From Nematopogon swammerdamellus (lineage: Eukaryota; Arthropoda; Insecta; Lepidoptera; Adelidae): 64,000 bases of DNA. A model generated the notes under the pieces. That model was given only the letters and a program-made list of their open reading frames with translations. It was not told the DNA's origin and made no database searches. Shown piece after piece: positions 10,797 to 21,310 of this stretch (its first letter is position 1; every line of letters begins with the position of its first letter). The stretch lies in contig OX336345.1 in the NCBI GenBank assembly GCA_946902875.1, positions 6,107,395 to 6,171,394 of the forward strand, in the 5' to 3' direction. The translations under genes were made by a program, and so were the position numbers.

Positions 10797-11226
10797 ATAG
10801 GTGCCATGTCAGTGCTTCCCTTCGGTCGCTCTGGCTACACTGAACTCGACGGAAATCACGAACTATTTACATAGCCGTTTCGAGCAAAAATAAGTGAAAA
10901 AGAAATGCCCATAACACCGGGTGAACTAGGTGCCATGTCAGTGCTTCGCTTCATTTCATGTCGGATACACTGAACTGGACGTAAACCACGAACTATTTAC
11001 ATAGCCGTTTCGACGTTTCATTCAGTGCGGTGCTACCAGCGCGGACGTGATAAACCCACCTTGTAAAGTAAGAAGGGAAGGGATCTACAGTTTTAAGTGG
11101 AATCCGAACCACGGTCAGCCTCCAACGGTCAAGCGGTCACCCATCCAAGAACTGACCGCGCCCAGCGTTGCTTAACAATCAATAGCGACAGCCAACTGTC
11201 TGCACCACTGAGATATCGAGGCTGAC
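10797..11226 (-). mobile_element. SINE-A copy with an extra tail fragment
   Basis: 10907-11226 is a minus-strand SINE-A: the tail starts near CCCATAACACCGGGTGAACT and the head ends CTGAGATATCGAGGCTGAC. The 5S-like part reads GGTCACCCATCCAAGAACTG in complement. A second, shorter tail fragment (10797-10885) lies beside it in the same orientation, suggesting tandem or nested insertion. Confidence 0.8.
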
Positions 11227-11588
11227 AAGTTTTGTTTCAAGTTTTCGCGGCGGCCGGCGCGCGGTTGGCAGCCCTGCGCGGCGCTGCCGCTCCACGCGCA
11301 GACGCACTCGGCTGTACTCCACCAGAACAAATGAGTCGGATTCCAATTCGCCGAGATGATTCATAGGAAATCTGTAATTGATTCTGAACACCTCCCCCCC
11401 CCCCCCTTCCCCCGCCGCCACCGCGTAACCTACCGGTATTCTAGAAGATTTGCTCGTTTCTGTCGTGTCATTTCCTCATCTTTGGGCTTTTAATTGAGTT
11501 TTTGAATTGTAGCCCAATGACTTCGACTGAATCGCACAGTTCCCGGCAGCAAGTAATACGTGTCGAGCTTTAGAAAGAGATAATCCGG
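11227..11588. other. Intergenic DNA with C-run
   Basis: GC-rich to about 11310, with a run of 12 or more C at about 11394-11406. The opposite-strand frame 11179-11421 has no recognisable domain. Nothing else seen. Confidence 0.45.
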
Positions 11589-11882
11589 TTTTTTTTTATG
11601 GAAACTGACACGGTTGGCTACATCACCTACAACATCCGCGATGTCAGCCCATAACACCGGCTGAACTTGGCGCCACGTCAGTGCTTCCCTTCGGTCGTGC
11701 CGGCTGCACTGAACTGAACTGGACGCAAACTACACACAAACTATTTACATAGCCGTTTCGACCGACCTTACCCCTAGTAGGTAATATAGGAAGGGAGTCA
11801 TATCCCTTAGTCGCCTTTTACGACATACACGGGTAGAGATGCAGTGGGGCTATTCTTTTAAAGTACCGGCCCCACTCGGTAC
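11589..11882 (-). mobile_element. SINE-B copy
   Basis: Same tail as SINE-A (TATGGAAACTGACACGGTTG on plus, then CATAACACCGGCTGAAC), but the head is the SINE-H-type end (CCCTTAGTCGCCTTTTACGA ... AAGTACCGGCCCCACTCGG). The central domain is shortened relative to the copies at 14289 and 52497. Confidence 0.75.
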
Positions 11883-11897
11883 AAATCGGTTGTAGAT

Positions 11898-11947
11898 CGT
11901 CGTCCCTGTCGCACCAACTCGCACGCCTCTGTGCGACAGGGACGACG
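11898..11947. repeat. Perfect 17-bp-arm hairpin
   Basis: CGTCGTCCCTGTCGCAC at 11898-11914 is the exact reverse complement of 11931-11947; the loop is 16 bases. It lies just outside the SINE-B head. No clear flanking duplication. Confidence 0.8.
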
Positions 11948-12054
11948 CTCTAATTGTAATTATATTGTATTTGAATTTGTTGTACAAGTGCATGAATGAA
12001 TAAATGATTTGATTATTTGCTGCCGGGCACTGTACCAACTCGTATAGACAGACT

Positions 12055-12126
12055 TTGTGTTATGGGCTGACATCACGGACGTTGTAGGTGATGTAGCCAA
12101 CCGTGTCAGTTTCCATAAAAAAAAAA
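12055..12126 (+). mobile_element. SINE-A/B tail fragment
   Basis: GTGTTATGGGCTGACATCAC through to CAGTTTCCATAAAAAA; only the last about 70 bp of the SINE tail. Confidence 0.75.
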
Positions 12127-12315
12127 CTTATGTAAGTATCAGTAAAATGTAGCCTACACACTGTTGTTAGTGTTGGCCTCGAAGCGCATAATGGAGAAAC
12201 AACGGTGCCGTTGCGACTCCAGACAACCGTGTCAACGGACGCTATATTGCAGGTACTTTAATTAAGAGGACACTGCGCCGCTCAGCTCCCGTACTAACTT
12301 TCGAACGTCAACTCG

Positions 12316-12590
12316 GTCAACCTCGGTAGCTCAGTGGTGCGGTCGGTCGACTGTTATTAAGCAACTATGGGCGTGGTCAGTACTTGGATGGATGACCGCC
12401 CGCTCGACCGTTTGGAGGATGGCTGTGGTTCGGAATCCACGTTAAACTGTCGGTCCCTTCCCTTCTTACTAGGTGGTAGGGTTTATCCCGGCCGGGTTGG
12501 TATCTCCGCACTGAACGAAACGTCGTCGTCTGTCGAAACGGCTATGCAAATAGTTTGTGTTTTCCGCCCATTTCAGTGTAGACGACATGA
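12316..12590 (+). mobile_element. SINE-A, interrupted by a LINE
   Basis: Head intact (GGTAGCTCAGTGGTGCGGTC, GGTCAGTACTTGGATGG, GGTTCGGAATCC), then central domain and first half of the tail, stopping at GACGACATGA (12581-12590). The next SINE bases (GCCGACATGAAAT) resume at 13134 after a LINE insertion. The frame at 12367-12693 spans the SINE and is not a gene. Confidence 0.8.
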
Positions 12591-13133
12591 CATACATAGC
12601 GTCACGCCTGTTTCCCGGTGGGGTAGACAGAGACAACGGATCTCCACGTGCCACGATCCTGACACACCTCTGCCGCCTCTTCCACTCCCATAATGTTCTT
12701 CATGCATGCTCTTCGGTTACGGTTACTACGCACGCTCCCCTTTTTTTGAGCACATGCCCGATCTGGTCCAGGTACGTGCGTCTAGGGCGACCCTTTCCGA
12801 CACTTCCACTCACATTTGCTTCATAAATTTCTTTCGTTAGTCTCCTATCATCCATTCTTCCAACATGACCGAACCACCGAAGCATGCCTTTCTCAATCCT
12901 TGTCACTACATCCTCTTTCAGCCCACAGCGCTCTCGCACTACACTATTTCTCAATCTATCTTTCATTGTAACTCCACACATACTCCTCAACGCGCGCATT
13001 TCCACAGCATTAATCCTGCTTTCATGCTTCGTCTGCCATGCCCAACTTTCACTCCCGTACATAAACGTAGGGGCCAGCACTCCACCATGGACAGCCAAAC
13101 GTGCCCTCGTTGACATGCTTTGGCTGCTCATAA
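12591..13133 (-). mobile_element. RTE-like LINE 3' end inserted in SINE-A
   Basis: The minus-strand frame 12700-13131 encodes the C-terminal part of a non-LTR reverse transcriptase ORF: YGSESWAWQ, a run with MRALRSMCGVTMKDRLRN, then MLRWFGHVGRMDDRRLTKE and GRPRRTYLDQIGHVLKKR, a well-known RTE-like C-terminal pattern. It is 5'-truncated, lacking the endonuclease and RT core. The flanks GACGACATGA and GCCGACATGA look like a target-site duplication, since the intact SINE has that text once. Relatives: 15016-15297 (+), 36900-37140 (-), 22965-23055 (-). Confidence 0.8.
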
Positions 13134-13170
13134 GCCGACATGAAATACCCTTTATTTCTTTATATACCCT

Positions 13171-13492
13171 TTATGGAAACTGACACGGTTGGCTAAATCA
13201 CCTACAACATCCATGATGTCAGCCCATAACACCGGATGAACTAGGTGCCATGTCAGTGCTTACCTTTCTTTTCATGTCGGCTACACTGAACTGGACGGAA
13301 AACATGAACTATTTACATTGCCGTTTCGACCGACGTTTCATTCAGTGCGGTGGTACAACACCGGGCGGGTTAAACCGTACCACCTAGTAAGGTAAGAAGG
13401 GAAGGAACCTACTGTTTTACGTGGAATCGGAACCACGGTCAGGCTCCAACAACGGTCGAGCGGTCACCCATCCAAGTACTTACCGCGCTTCC
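13171..13492 (-). mobile_element. SINE-A, head-truncated
   Basis: Tail begins TTATGGAAACTGACACGG, then the central domain in complement and part of the 5S-like head (CGGTCACCCATCCAAGTACT); the tRNA-like segment is missing. Confidence 0.8.
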
Positions 13493-13882
13493 TACCGCAG
13501 ATAGGTTTTAATTATTTAGTTATTTGTATTACTGTTTTTATATTTTCTTGAATGATTCTTTCGATGGTAGGTATTTACATAAATTTAGTTTTTTTTTTAT
13601 TACTTTTTCTAATTATTTCACTGACTATATTATAAGTATTTTATCGTTTGGCGCTTGGCGACGAGACGGCATGGCTCAACGGTTTCTAGTTTCTCTCCAC
13701 CGGGCGTGTCGTACAAGTTGTGCGAGTGTGGGTGGGCCGCATCTAGACAGAGAGAACTCGTTGACAAATTAGGTACCTGAACCTGCGTTTGCTTGTCAAT
13801 AGTGAGGGCCGCTTCTTCTCTCTCTCTCAGCTTCAACTCTCTACTCCTGACAGGGCAAGCTATACGATCACCGAACATGTTT
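13493..13882. other. Intergenic DNA, nothing recognised
   Basis: AT-rich first half, mixed second half with a TC-rich patch near 13815-13830. Opposing frames 13524-13772 and 13630-13878 have no recognisable domain. Confidence 0.45.
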
Positions 13883-14125
13883 TTTTTAGGTTTCCGTACC
13901 GGCTATTATACTAATATATACTAATATATATACTAACAAAGTTGTTTGTTTGTCTGTCTGTCCGTCCGTCCGATGGCTGTATCTTTGGAACCGTAATAGC
14001 TAGCCGGTTGAAATTTTCACAGAATATGTGTTATTTTAGCGGATATAAGAACAAATAAAAAAAAATATTTAAAGTTAGAAATGAAGGGGGTCCCCATACA
14101 AGAAACGTGTTTTTTCAATTTTTTT
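13883..14125 (-). repeat. Lepidopteran dispersed repeat, family E
   Basis: Contains GTCTGTCCGTCCGTCCGATG, CTTTGGAACCGTAATAGCTA and AGCCGGTTGAAATTTTCACA, the antisense of the family whose opposite edge reads CCGGCCAAGTGCGAGTCGG. The outer edge is missing here. A similar moth repeat has been proposed to be Helitron-like (Lep1); I recall that but cannot confirm it for this family. Confidence 0.7.
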
Positions 14126-14149
14126 TTTTGTGCTGAAACCTCTGTGAAA

Positions 14150-14262
14150 CGCCTTGGTGCATTAGGTGTCATGTCAGTGCTACACTTTTTGTCGTACGTG
14201 CCGGCTAAACTGATCTGGACGAAAAACGTGAACTATTTACATTGCCGCTTCGACCAACCGTA
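14150..14262 (-). mobile_element. SINE tail fragment
   Basis: GTGTCATGTCAGTGCTACAC ... GTGAACTATTTACATTGCCG, the antisense of the SINE-A/B tail; neither head nor poly(A) end present. Confidence 0.65.
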
Positions 14263-14288
14263 TGGGGCCGTGAATGTCCCGTGTAAAT

Positions 14289-14625
14289 GTACCGTGTGGG
14301 GCCGGTACTTTAAAAGAATAGCCACACTGCATCTCTTCCCGTGTATGTCGTAAAAGGCGACTAAGGGATATGACTCCCTTTTTATATGTATTACTAGGTG
14401 GTAGGGTTTAACCCGCCCGGGTTGGTACCACCGCACTGAATGAAAGGTCGGTCGAAACGGCTATGTAAATAGTTTGTGTTTTCCGTCCAGTTCAGTGTAG
14501 CCGGCACGACCGAAGGGAAGCACTGACGTGGCACTAAATTCACCCGGTGTTATGGGCTGACATCACGGATGTTGTAGGTGATGTATGTAGCCAACCGTGT
14601 CAGTTTCCATAAAAAAAAAAAAAAA
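14289..14625 (+). mobile_element. SINE-B, full length
   Basis: Head GTACCGTGTGGGGCCGGTAC ... CGTAAAAGGCGACTAAGGGA (shared with SINE-H); central domain TACTAGGTGGTAGGGTTTAA and GGTACCACCGCACTGAATGA; SINE-A-type tail; 15-A end. No 5S-like segment. Best pair with the copy at 52497-52969. Confidence 0.85.
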
Positions 14626-14820
14626 CCTTTCTACCAATAAAGACACAATTTTTTCTTCTCACGAAATAAAATATCGCTTTGTTTGGAACGTCACGGCGGA
14701 AATTCCTTTTAAATTTAAGTACGTACGTGGGTGCTGTCGTGCAGTGCAGTTTAGGATGCCAGATTTTATCGTCAAATTAGTACTTAGGTATGTTAAAGCG
14801 TTGTGGTCTGAAAGAAGGTA

Positions 14821-15010
14821 ACAGCGTTTCCCGAATCCTTTAACCTGAGTGTCTTCAAACGTCGTATTAACAGGCTAGACAGCCTAGCAAAACTCCGCAA
14901 ATCTGCTGCCATGGCACCTAACTGAGCGTGGTTTCGCGAGGAGAGGTGTTTTTGGCTCTGTCGACTGCACCATTATTGGTCTCTCGGCACAGCCACCCAT
15001 GTTGGTTTAC
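14821..15010 (+). mobile_element. LINE-J 3' end
   Basis: The start translates in pieces to a FP..FNL..FKRR.NRL pattern, the usual end of a LINE reverse-transcriptase ORF, followed by a 3' UTR (GCGAGGAGAGGTGTTTTTGG, GGTCTCTCGGCACAGCCACC) and an A-rich end at about 15015. Heavily truncated and frame-shifted. Confidence 0.55.
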
Positions 15011-15015
15011 ATTAA

Positions 15016-15297
15016 AAAAATTGCGACAAGGATTGAGAATGGAATGCTTCGGTGGTTCAGACATGTTGGAAGAATGGATGATAGGAGACTAACGAAAGAC
15101 ATTAATTATGGAGCGAATGTGAGTGGAAGAGTCGGGAAGGGTCGCCCTAGACGCACGTACCTGGACCAGATCGAGCATGTGCTCGAAAAGGGTTAAGTGC
15201 CTAATACTAGTAACCGACGAGCATGCATGAAGAACATTATGAGATCCGTTGTCTCTGCCTACCCCACTGGGAAACAGGCGTGATGCTATGTATGTAT
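15016..15297 (+). mobile_element. RTE-like LINE 3' end
   Basis: The frame at 14999-15196 includes IENGMLRWFRHVGRMDDRRL and GRPRRTYLDQIEHVLEK, the same C-terminal block as at 12591-13133, in plus orientation. The 3' end finishes with TATGTATGTATGCAT, a microsatellite-like tail. Confidence 0.75.
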
Positions 15298-16103
15298 GCA
15301 TATTAAAGCCAAACCCGGAATTTCAAAATGATAAGAAAACGTTTCCAAATAATTTCCTCTAGAGTTAAGCCACAGCTTGGCTAAGCACGGTGTCAACACG
15401 ACCTTCAGAATCAGAAAATATCCCAATGCCGACAGCGCGCGCTGCACTGTGTCTCCGTCTCACAGACAGCCTCCACAGCGGATTCGTAGGTGTATTACTT
15501 AAGTCAAAGTCGCTCGCAGTCCCTAGCGCTTGCAAAACTACGATGCCACCAATACTATAATTTATTTATTTATTTATTTATATATTACATTGTTACTACA
15601 GAGCAAGCTACAAAATTTAACAATTTAGAATCTATTTCAATGTTAGCTCAACGTATCTCACCGCGTACTTTTGAAAGACTTTAGTATTGCAGTTGAAGAC
15701 GTCTAGATCCGGAAACATGACCAACATTCAGTTGAGTGCGGCCAGCGTCTTGCCCGGCAACATCTAAACAACTACACACATTCCCAGAGCGCCGCCGACG
15801 TATATCGGACACATTGAGCATTAGCTAGCGGTAGCGAGCGACTTCGTCCGCGTAATCATGCGGCGGAGTGGCGCACTGTACCGTTACACTAAACAGATAT
15901 AAATCATAATTTTCACCGCACGACTCCGCCGCTAAGTGTTTTAGATAATAGTCATTAGGTCGCCGAGCGAGTGTGACGCGGTGGGCGGGGCGCGGCGGAG
16001 GGGGGGCGGCCGGTGTCGCACCGAGTCGAGACCGAGAGAACGGGGACAATGGTTTCGGTTACAATTTAATAATGACGAGTTCACCAAGTAATGTCAGCTG
16101 GAG
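15298..16103. other. Intergenic DNA with CpG island
   Basis: AT-rich with a TTTA microsatellite at about 15560-15580. 15820-16040 is CpG-dense; a frame on the minus strand there (15825-16049) is low-complexity. No gene supported. Confidence 0.4.
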
Positions 16104-16367
16104 CTAGGGCTACCATCTCTAAAATCATTAAGCCAGCATTGAGACCTCGGATTTTCATAAAAAAAAACTGAAATTTTCTTGTGTCTTGTGTCTCTTGCGT
16201 TTCGCTGTAGAGTTGATATAGGAAGGTGGTCGTTAACTCGTACTATGCGTTTTTGTGTGCTTAGGTAAACCGGACCACTACGAAAAATCCGCCCACGGCC
16301 CGGACTAACCCGGACGCATTCAAAACTAGAACGAATTCAGGTAAACCCTAACGGATGGTAGCCCTAT
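16104..16367. mobile_element. Short TIR element with target-site duplication
   Basis: Ends CTAGGGCTACCATC and GATGGTAGCCCTAT form about 13-bp inverted repeats. The flanks share AGCTGGAG(C) at 16096-16104 and 16368-16376, an 8-9 bp duplication consistent with a hAT-like element. About 264 bp, no coding capacity. Related ends occur at 47266 and 47877. Confidence 0.75.
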
Positions 16368-17254
16368 AGCTGGAGCCGACTGCAACCCGCTTGTGTTATT
16401 CGCATTCGATATATCTGACTGCATTTTTTAATTTAAAAATAGAATTAGTACTTAGTGTTAATCCACCAGTCACGGTGGCGAAGGTTGCTTCTGGACACGG
16501 AATATGGAGTAGGCTGGAACGGTCATAGATCGGCCGTACTATTGTTAAATTGCATAATTTCGTCCTTACATAGGTCATTTACTCTTGGATACGTCGAAAA
16601 TTTCACCAGTTCTATTCCAATGCGAAGGAGAACTGACAAAATTCGCAAGTCACAATGTTATATAGTCACTTAGTCGGGTAATAATGAACCCATACAATAC
16701 CGCTCACAGGAACATTGTTATTTACAGAACATTTTATTGAACTTGTACCGAAACCAGGCAATTTTATTTACGACATATTAGTCTGTATTGTACGATAAAT
16801 TTTATCTGCTCAGACATGTCTCTTCAGTGGCCGATCCCATGCACTGCTGAGTCGTGCATATCGCGTCTAGTGTGAAATTGCGACGCGTCAACCACACGCC
16901 TCCTCCTCCTGTTTATTAACTTACTCAAATGGTCTGTGCTCCTGGTACAATTTCTCCCTCACACTCCCAAGGTTTTCCGGCCGAACGACAAATTGCGATA
17001 AATTCGGTTCGTCGCAAATCATTGCTTTTATTATTATTACTAACGTTAAACTTCTAATTCACAGCATTTGCTGGCTGGCGTCTTCGTCGCCTCATCTCTG
17101 CGCCACTGGGTTCTCGGCTCAGCATTCATACGTAGCGCCAAGAACCTATGTTCAGAGTTTATGAATTGTTTTAACTAGAAATTGTAATTGTTAACATACT
17201 TATGAAAAATAAATATAATTGCATTTCATTTCAAATTAATTAATTTACTGCCAA
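16368..17254. repeat. Intergenic DNA containing repeat G
   Basis: 16560-16740 belongs to repeat G, recognisable by GGATACGTCGAAAATTTCAC, CCAATGCGAAGGAGAACTGA and CGCAAGTCACAATGTT; other copies at 17660, 19565 and 23062. The rest is unremarkable. Confidence 0.55.
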
Positions 17255-17470
17255 GAAGCAGAGCGCATGCTCCAAACAGCTAATATCACCTCCGAGAAAG
17301 CGCCATACAGCAGACTTCCCCTTGGAATTTCTCACTATAATTATGGACTAGAGGAGAACACAGCCAAGGTTATAGACAAAGCGATACGGTGATTTTTCGT
17401 CCAGTGTGGTGGTATAAATCCACTATCCAGTCTGCTACAATTTGAGCATATCACCTAATACTAAAGGGCA
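17255..17470 (-). mobile_element. SINE-D fragment, diverged
   Basis: GCATGCTCCAAACAGCTAAT, CACCTCCGAGAAAGCGCCAT and TGGACTAGAGGAGAACACAG match the SINE-D tail in complement; diverged and gapped. Confidence 0.6.
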
Positions 17471-18090
17471 AGATAAGGGAACACCTGTGGGGACCACGGC
17501 CACGGTACAAATCACACTTCTAATTATCTGTGGTACAAATACACGACCACATTTCGCTGCCGGCTACGTTTAGCGTAATTAAAATACGGATAATTTACTA
17601 ACATTGTATGTAAAGATATTGTACCTGCTTACTTCGTAATTTCGCTCATTAAAATTATTTCGCTCATTAATTGTTTATTGTATAATTTCATCCATAGGTA
17701 CAACCTACGCTTGGGCATGTCGAAAATTCTACCAGTTCTAAATTTGAAATTTATAAAACTGACAAAACAAACTTTGCAAGTCAATAAGGACTAGGGAACA
17801 ATTTGGAAGCAGTACCCTATAGCATATTTCATTTAGTAACAGTTCTGTGATTAAATGACTAAAGTGACTTGACAAGCCAAGCACTAAGCGACAGACAGGG
17901 CCCGTAAGTAAATAAAGAGAATCGAATATCACAAAAGCTTCAATTTCTCAGTCCTCGCCTATCCAAAGCATGCGAAGCGCATACAACGTGCATTTTGCTC
18001 AGTGCCTGCTCTACCAACGATATGCCTTACATTACACACGTTTTGTAATAAACATATTTTATCGCCTATAAACCGCGACCGCACAAAAGT
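17471..18090. repeat. Intergenic DNA with repeat G copy
   Basis: 17660-17800 is repeat G (TTGTATAATTTCATCCATAG, GGGCATGTCGAAAATTCTAC). The minus frame at 17738-17932 has no recognisable domain. Nothing else supported. Confidence 0.5.
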
Positions 18091-19080
18091 CAAGATTATC
18101 AGCGGGCGGGGGAGAGGCCTGCGGGGGGGGGGGCAGTCTCTGCCGCAGCCGGCCGTCCTGGACCGCGGACGGGACGCGGCGCGGAGCACCGACCGCGCAG
18201 ACGAGCGAGAGAACAGAGAGGACTCGGAGAGGAGCGACCGCGGACTCGGAGGGCAGCCAGCGAGCGGTTATGTGTGGCAGTCGGTTATTACACTAATCGT
18301 AGCGATATAATTCCCGAGTCGGAGTTAAACACAGGTTGCGGAGCGAAATGCAAACATGGCGGCCGCTTTGTGATGCGCGCGCGCGGCAGGTGCGGCCTCG
18401 CTGCGCCGAGCCGCGCCTCAGTGCTGCAGGTTGGAGGTTCGCTCCGCTGCTCCTTGTTACCACTAATTTGTGCGTACATACTTTACACTTGTACTTGTAA
18501 ACCTTATGAATATACATTATGATCATAATTTCATTTCAATCAATCAATGATTTAATTATTTTTTTGATTAATTAGATATTCGTTCGTTTTGGATTAATCG
18601 CATCGGACAGAGCAAAATGTGTGTACATTCTTACAACTTACCTATAAACGTTGATAAAAAAAATTTTTTTTTCTTCAGAAAATAGTACTAATCTAGGATC
18701 TGGGAATTTGAAAGAACTTTTTATCGATGTACCACTCGATCTGTTAAACAACTATAGTTATTTTCGATTTAGTTTTTTGCGGCACCTATTAATTGGCATC
18801 GAAAACCCCTAACATTGTTTGCACATGACATTTTGTTAGCTCCCGGGAATCTATACACATTCATAGACACTTGATTGATTATGAAATCAGAAACACTTAT
18901 AAATGGGTCATGAATTGTACTTATTATCTTTATGCTAGTTAATTTTCTTGTTAATCTTTGAAATATTTATACATTTACATTCTACATACACATAGACAAC
19001 ACTTACATTTCTAAACTGCTTAATTGAATTTGAATCTTTCTTCGGATTTTTTTTTTCATCTTGGCTCTACATAGAGAAAG
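18091..19080. other. CpG island then AT-rich DNA
   Basis: 18095-18450 is strongly CpG-rich with a run of G at about 18122-18132; frames on both strands are Arg/Ala/Pro-rich shadows. 18540-19080 is AT-rich. It could be a promoter for an unseen transcript. Confidence 0.4.
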
Positions 19081-19795
19081 TTCGTTCTAGTCTACGTACG
19101 AGCGTTCGCTTCGTCGCCTCTCAGTTGGTCGCAGTGAGGCGGGACAGCTCGGACGCACTGGCGGCGCAGGATACACGAGCGACCACGCAAACAGGATCCA
19201 AGTCGACACAGCTCGGCGCCTGCGCCGCTCCGGAGGAGTGCCCAGCGACGGCGGCGGTGCGGGCGGCACAGCCAAGCGGCCCAGGCTTTGGCCAAGATGT
19301 CTTAGTTGAGGATGGGTGCTCAAACAAGTAAAGTAGCACCAGACTTCATAAAATTTCCAAAGTGTATTACGGTTTAAGTTCACGAAAGTCTTATTTATTT
19401 TTTTGTTTTTTTGTTTTGTTTTTGGCTATTGTTTTTTCGAGACATTTTGGCCAATTTCACGTAGGTATAGTGAGCATTCTTGGTCATGTGCGTGCGGTCA
19501 TTTTAAGCATTCTGACTGAACGCAGGGTATGGAAAACACAAACAAAACAACATAACAACAAAAACAAGTGTATGATATTATTTTATGTATAATTTCATCC
19601 AACCTACGCTTGGACATGTCGAAAATTCCGCCAGTTCTAAATTCAATGCGAAGAAGAACTAACAAACTTCGCAAGTCACAATGTTTTGTTAGTACCTTAT
19701 AATAAGTATAAGTACCTATCTTATAAATACTGTTGAATCTTTATTGGAGCAATAAATCATTTCTATCTATTTCTATGTATCTATCTCTTTTATGA
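19081..19795. other. CpG-rich block and repeat G copy
   Basis: 19085-19330 is CpG-rich with open frames in several registers and no recognisable protein. 19565-19790 is a repeat G copy (GGACATGTCGAAAATTCCGC, CGAAGAAGAACTAACAAACT). Confidence 0.45.
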
Positions 19796-20339
19796 CTTTT
19801 CGCTGGGTTTAGACGGCAAAGACTATACTTATAGCTGTAGTGAGGCGTAGCGTGGCGCCCCACCACCGCCCCGCCGCGCGCCGCCTCCTTCGCCGCGGTC
19901 GGGTCATTTAACAATGCATCGCTTTAATTCGGCACGCAGCTTCCGACCCCCCAGTCATTAAGATGGCGTTTCGGAATTAAAAGAAAATTAAACCGTCTGG
20001 TAGCGACGCGGAGCTGCTCAAAGCCTATAAGAATGGATTCTGAAGGGGTAAAGAGGGGTCGAGGGGAGCCCTCGCGCAATCGATAGACTGAACCAATTAG
20101 TTAGGACAACAGTCCCTTCCTCAGCTTCTGGAATTAGTTAGATCAACAGGCCGCCTGAAGTCGCGCAGCCCCAAACTTCGAGGATAACACGCCTGCACAC
20201 ACCCTCACACGCACGGGGCTCTCGGCGTAAGAAGACCACTGTCAGAGGCGGCGCAAGGCGTGGGCGACGTGGCCGACCGCCCACGGCCTCGCAGCCCGAG
20301 GGACCTCGCGCCTCGAAAGTTCATATAGCTTTAATTCAT
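19796..20339. other. Complex CpG-rich non-coding DNA
   Basis: Non-repetitive, CpG-containing sequence (about 19845-20330) with homeodomain-like ATTA/TAAT cores (for example TTTAATTCGG and CATTAAGATGGCG near 19924 and 19956). It contains no long open frame. It may be a conserved regulatory region, but no comparison is possible here. Confidence 0.35.
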
Positions 20340-21310
20340 GAAAAATATTCAGCTAGATCTATTAAAAGAGATCCCGAGTAAACATGTTTAGACTTAATCA
20401 AAGGCAAACTAAACTTACTAGCCTTTATTAGACACAAGATGGGAAAGTAGGACAGAGGCAGTGAATATTGCAATAACACAGTGGCTGTATTATTGCAATT
20501 TGATGATGTTGTTGAATGTATTTAGTATTGGCCAAATTGAGAGGGCCTCGTAAATGTATCTTGCCCACATCAAATTTAGTTCATGCCCCGCCACTGAACA
20601 CTGTCCTGTGTCGTAGAGCGACGCAAGAATAAAATGTGTTCTAATAAGTCAATAGCTGCCGGAATTTCAAAGCAGAACAGAATAAAATATTCAATTAATA
20701 AGTACAGTCTCGGGTCGTTCAAGAGGGGCGTGAATGGCAACTTCTCGGGCACCTGTGAGCATGTACTCTGACTGGCCCCTCGCTAGACGTACAGGATTAC
20801 ATAAAAAAATATCGAGTGTGCACTGTGTCGTATTGCTGGATCTCAAAATATTATTTGTATTTAATATTAATAATCTTTCCTCTACAGAACCGGTAAACCC
20901 TGAAACGCTCTACCTTTCCATATATTTCCACCCAAATACAGTCTCGGTTTCTTACACGGGTCTCGACACCTTATGGGTGAAGATAGGTGGTATAGAAAGA
21001 ACAAATTAATGAAATGTAAAAATTATTGTTACTCTAATGAACAGTCTATTTTAATAAAATAGCAATTCAATGTATGCATGCATTACGCAAGGAATTAAAT
21101 TTAAATTTAATTTTACAATATTATTTAAAACCACAATTCTAATGCTGATGGTTAATATTGTTGGATAATGTGTGCAAATAGATGATAGGTAATTTTATTT
21201 GATAAAATAAAACAGAACAGAAATAACAATAAAAAATATTCATACAAATAATGTATAATAATATGCATGCAAGCAATCTGTTCGAGTTGCCGTATTCTAT
21301 TTTATTTAAA
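20340..21310. repeat. AT-rich DNA with two LINE-C fragments
   Basis: 20703-20780 (CTCGGGTCGTTCAAGAGGGG) and 20865-21000 (TTTCCTCTACAGAACCGGTA) are plus-strand pieces of the LINE-C 3' end seen more fully at 31405-31745. The remainder is AT-rich with no gene. Confidence 0.55.
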
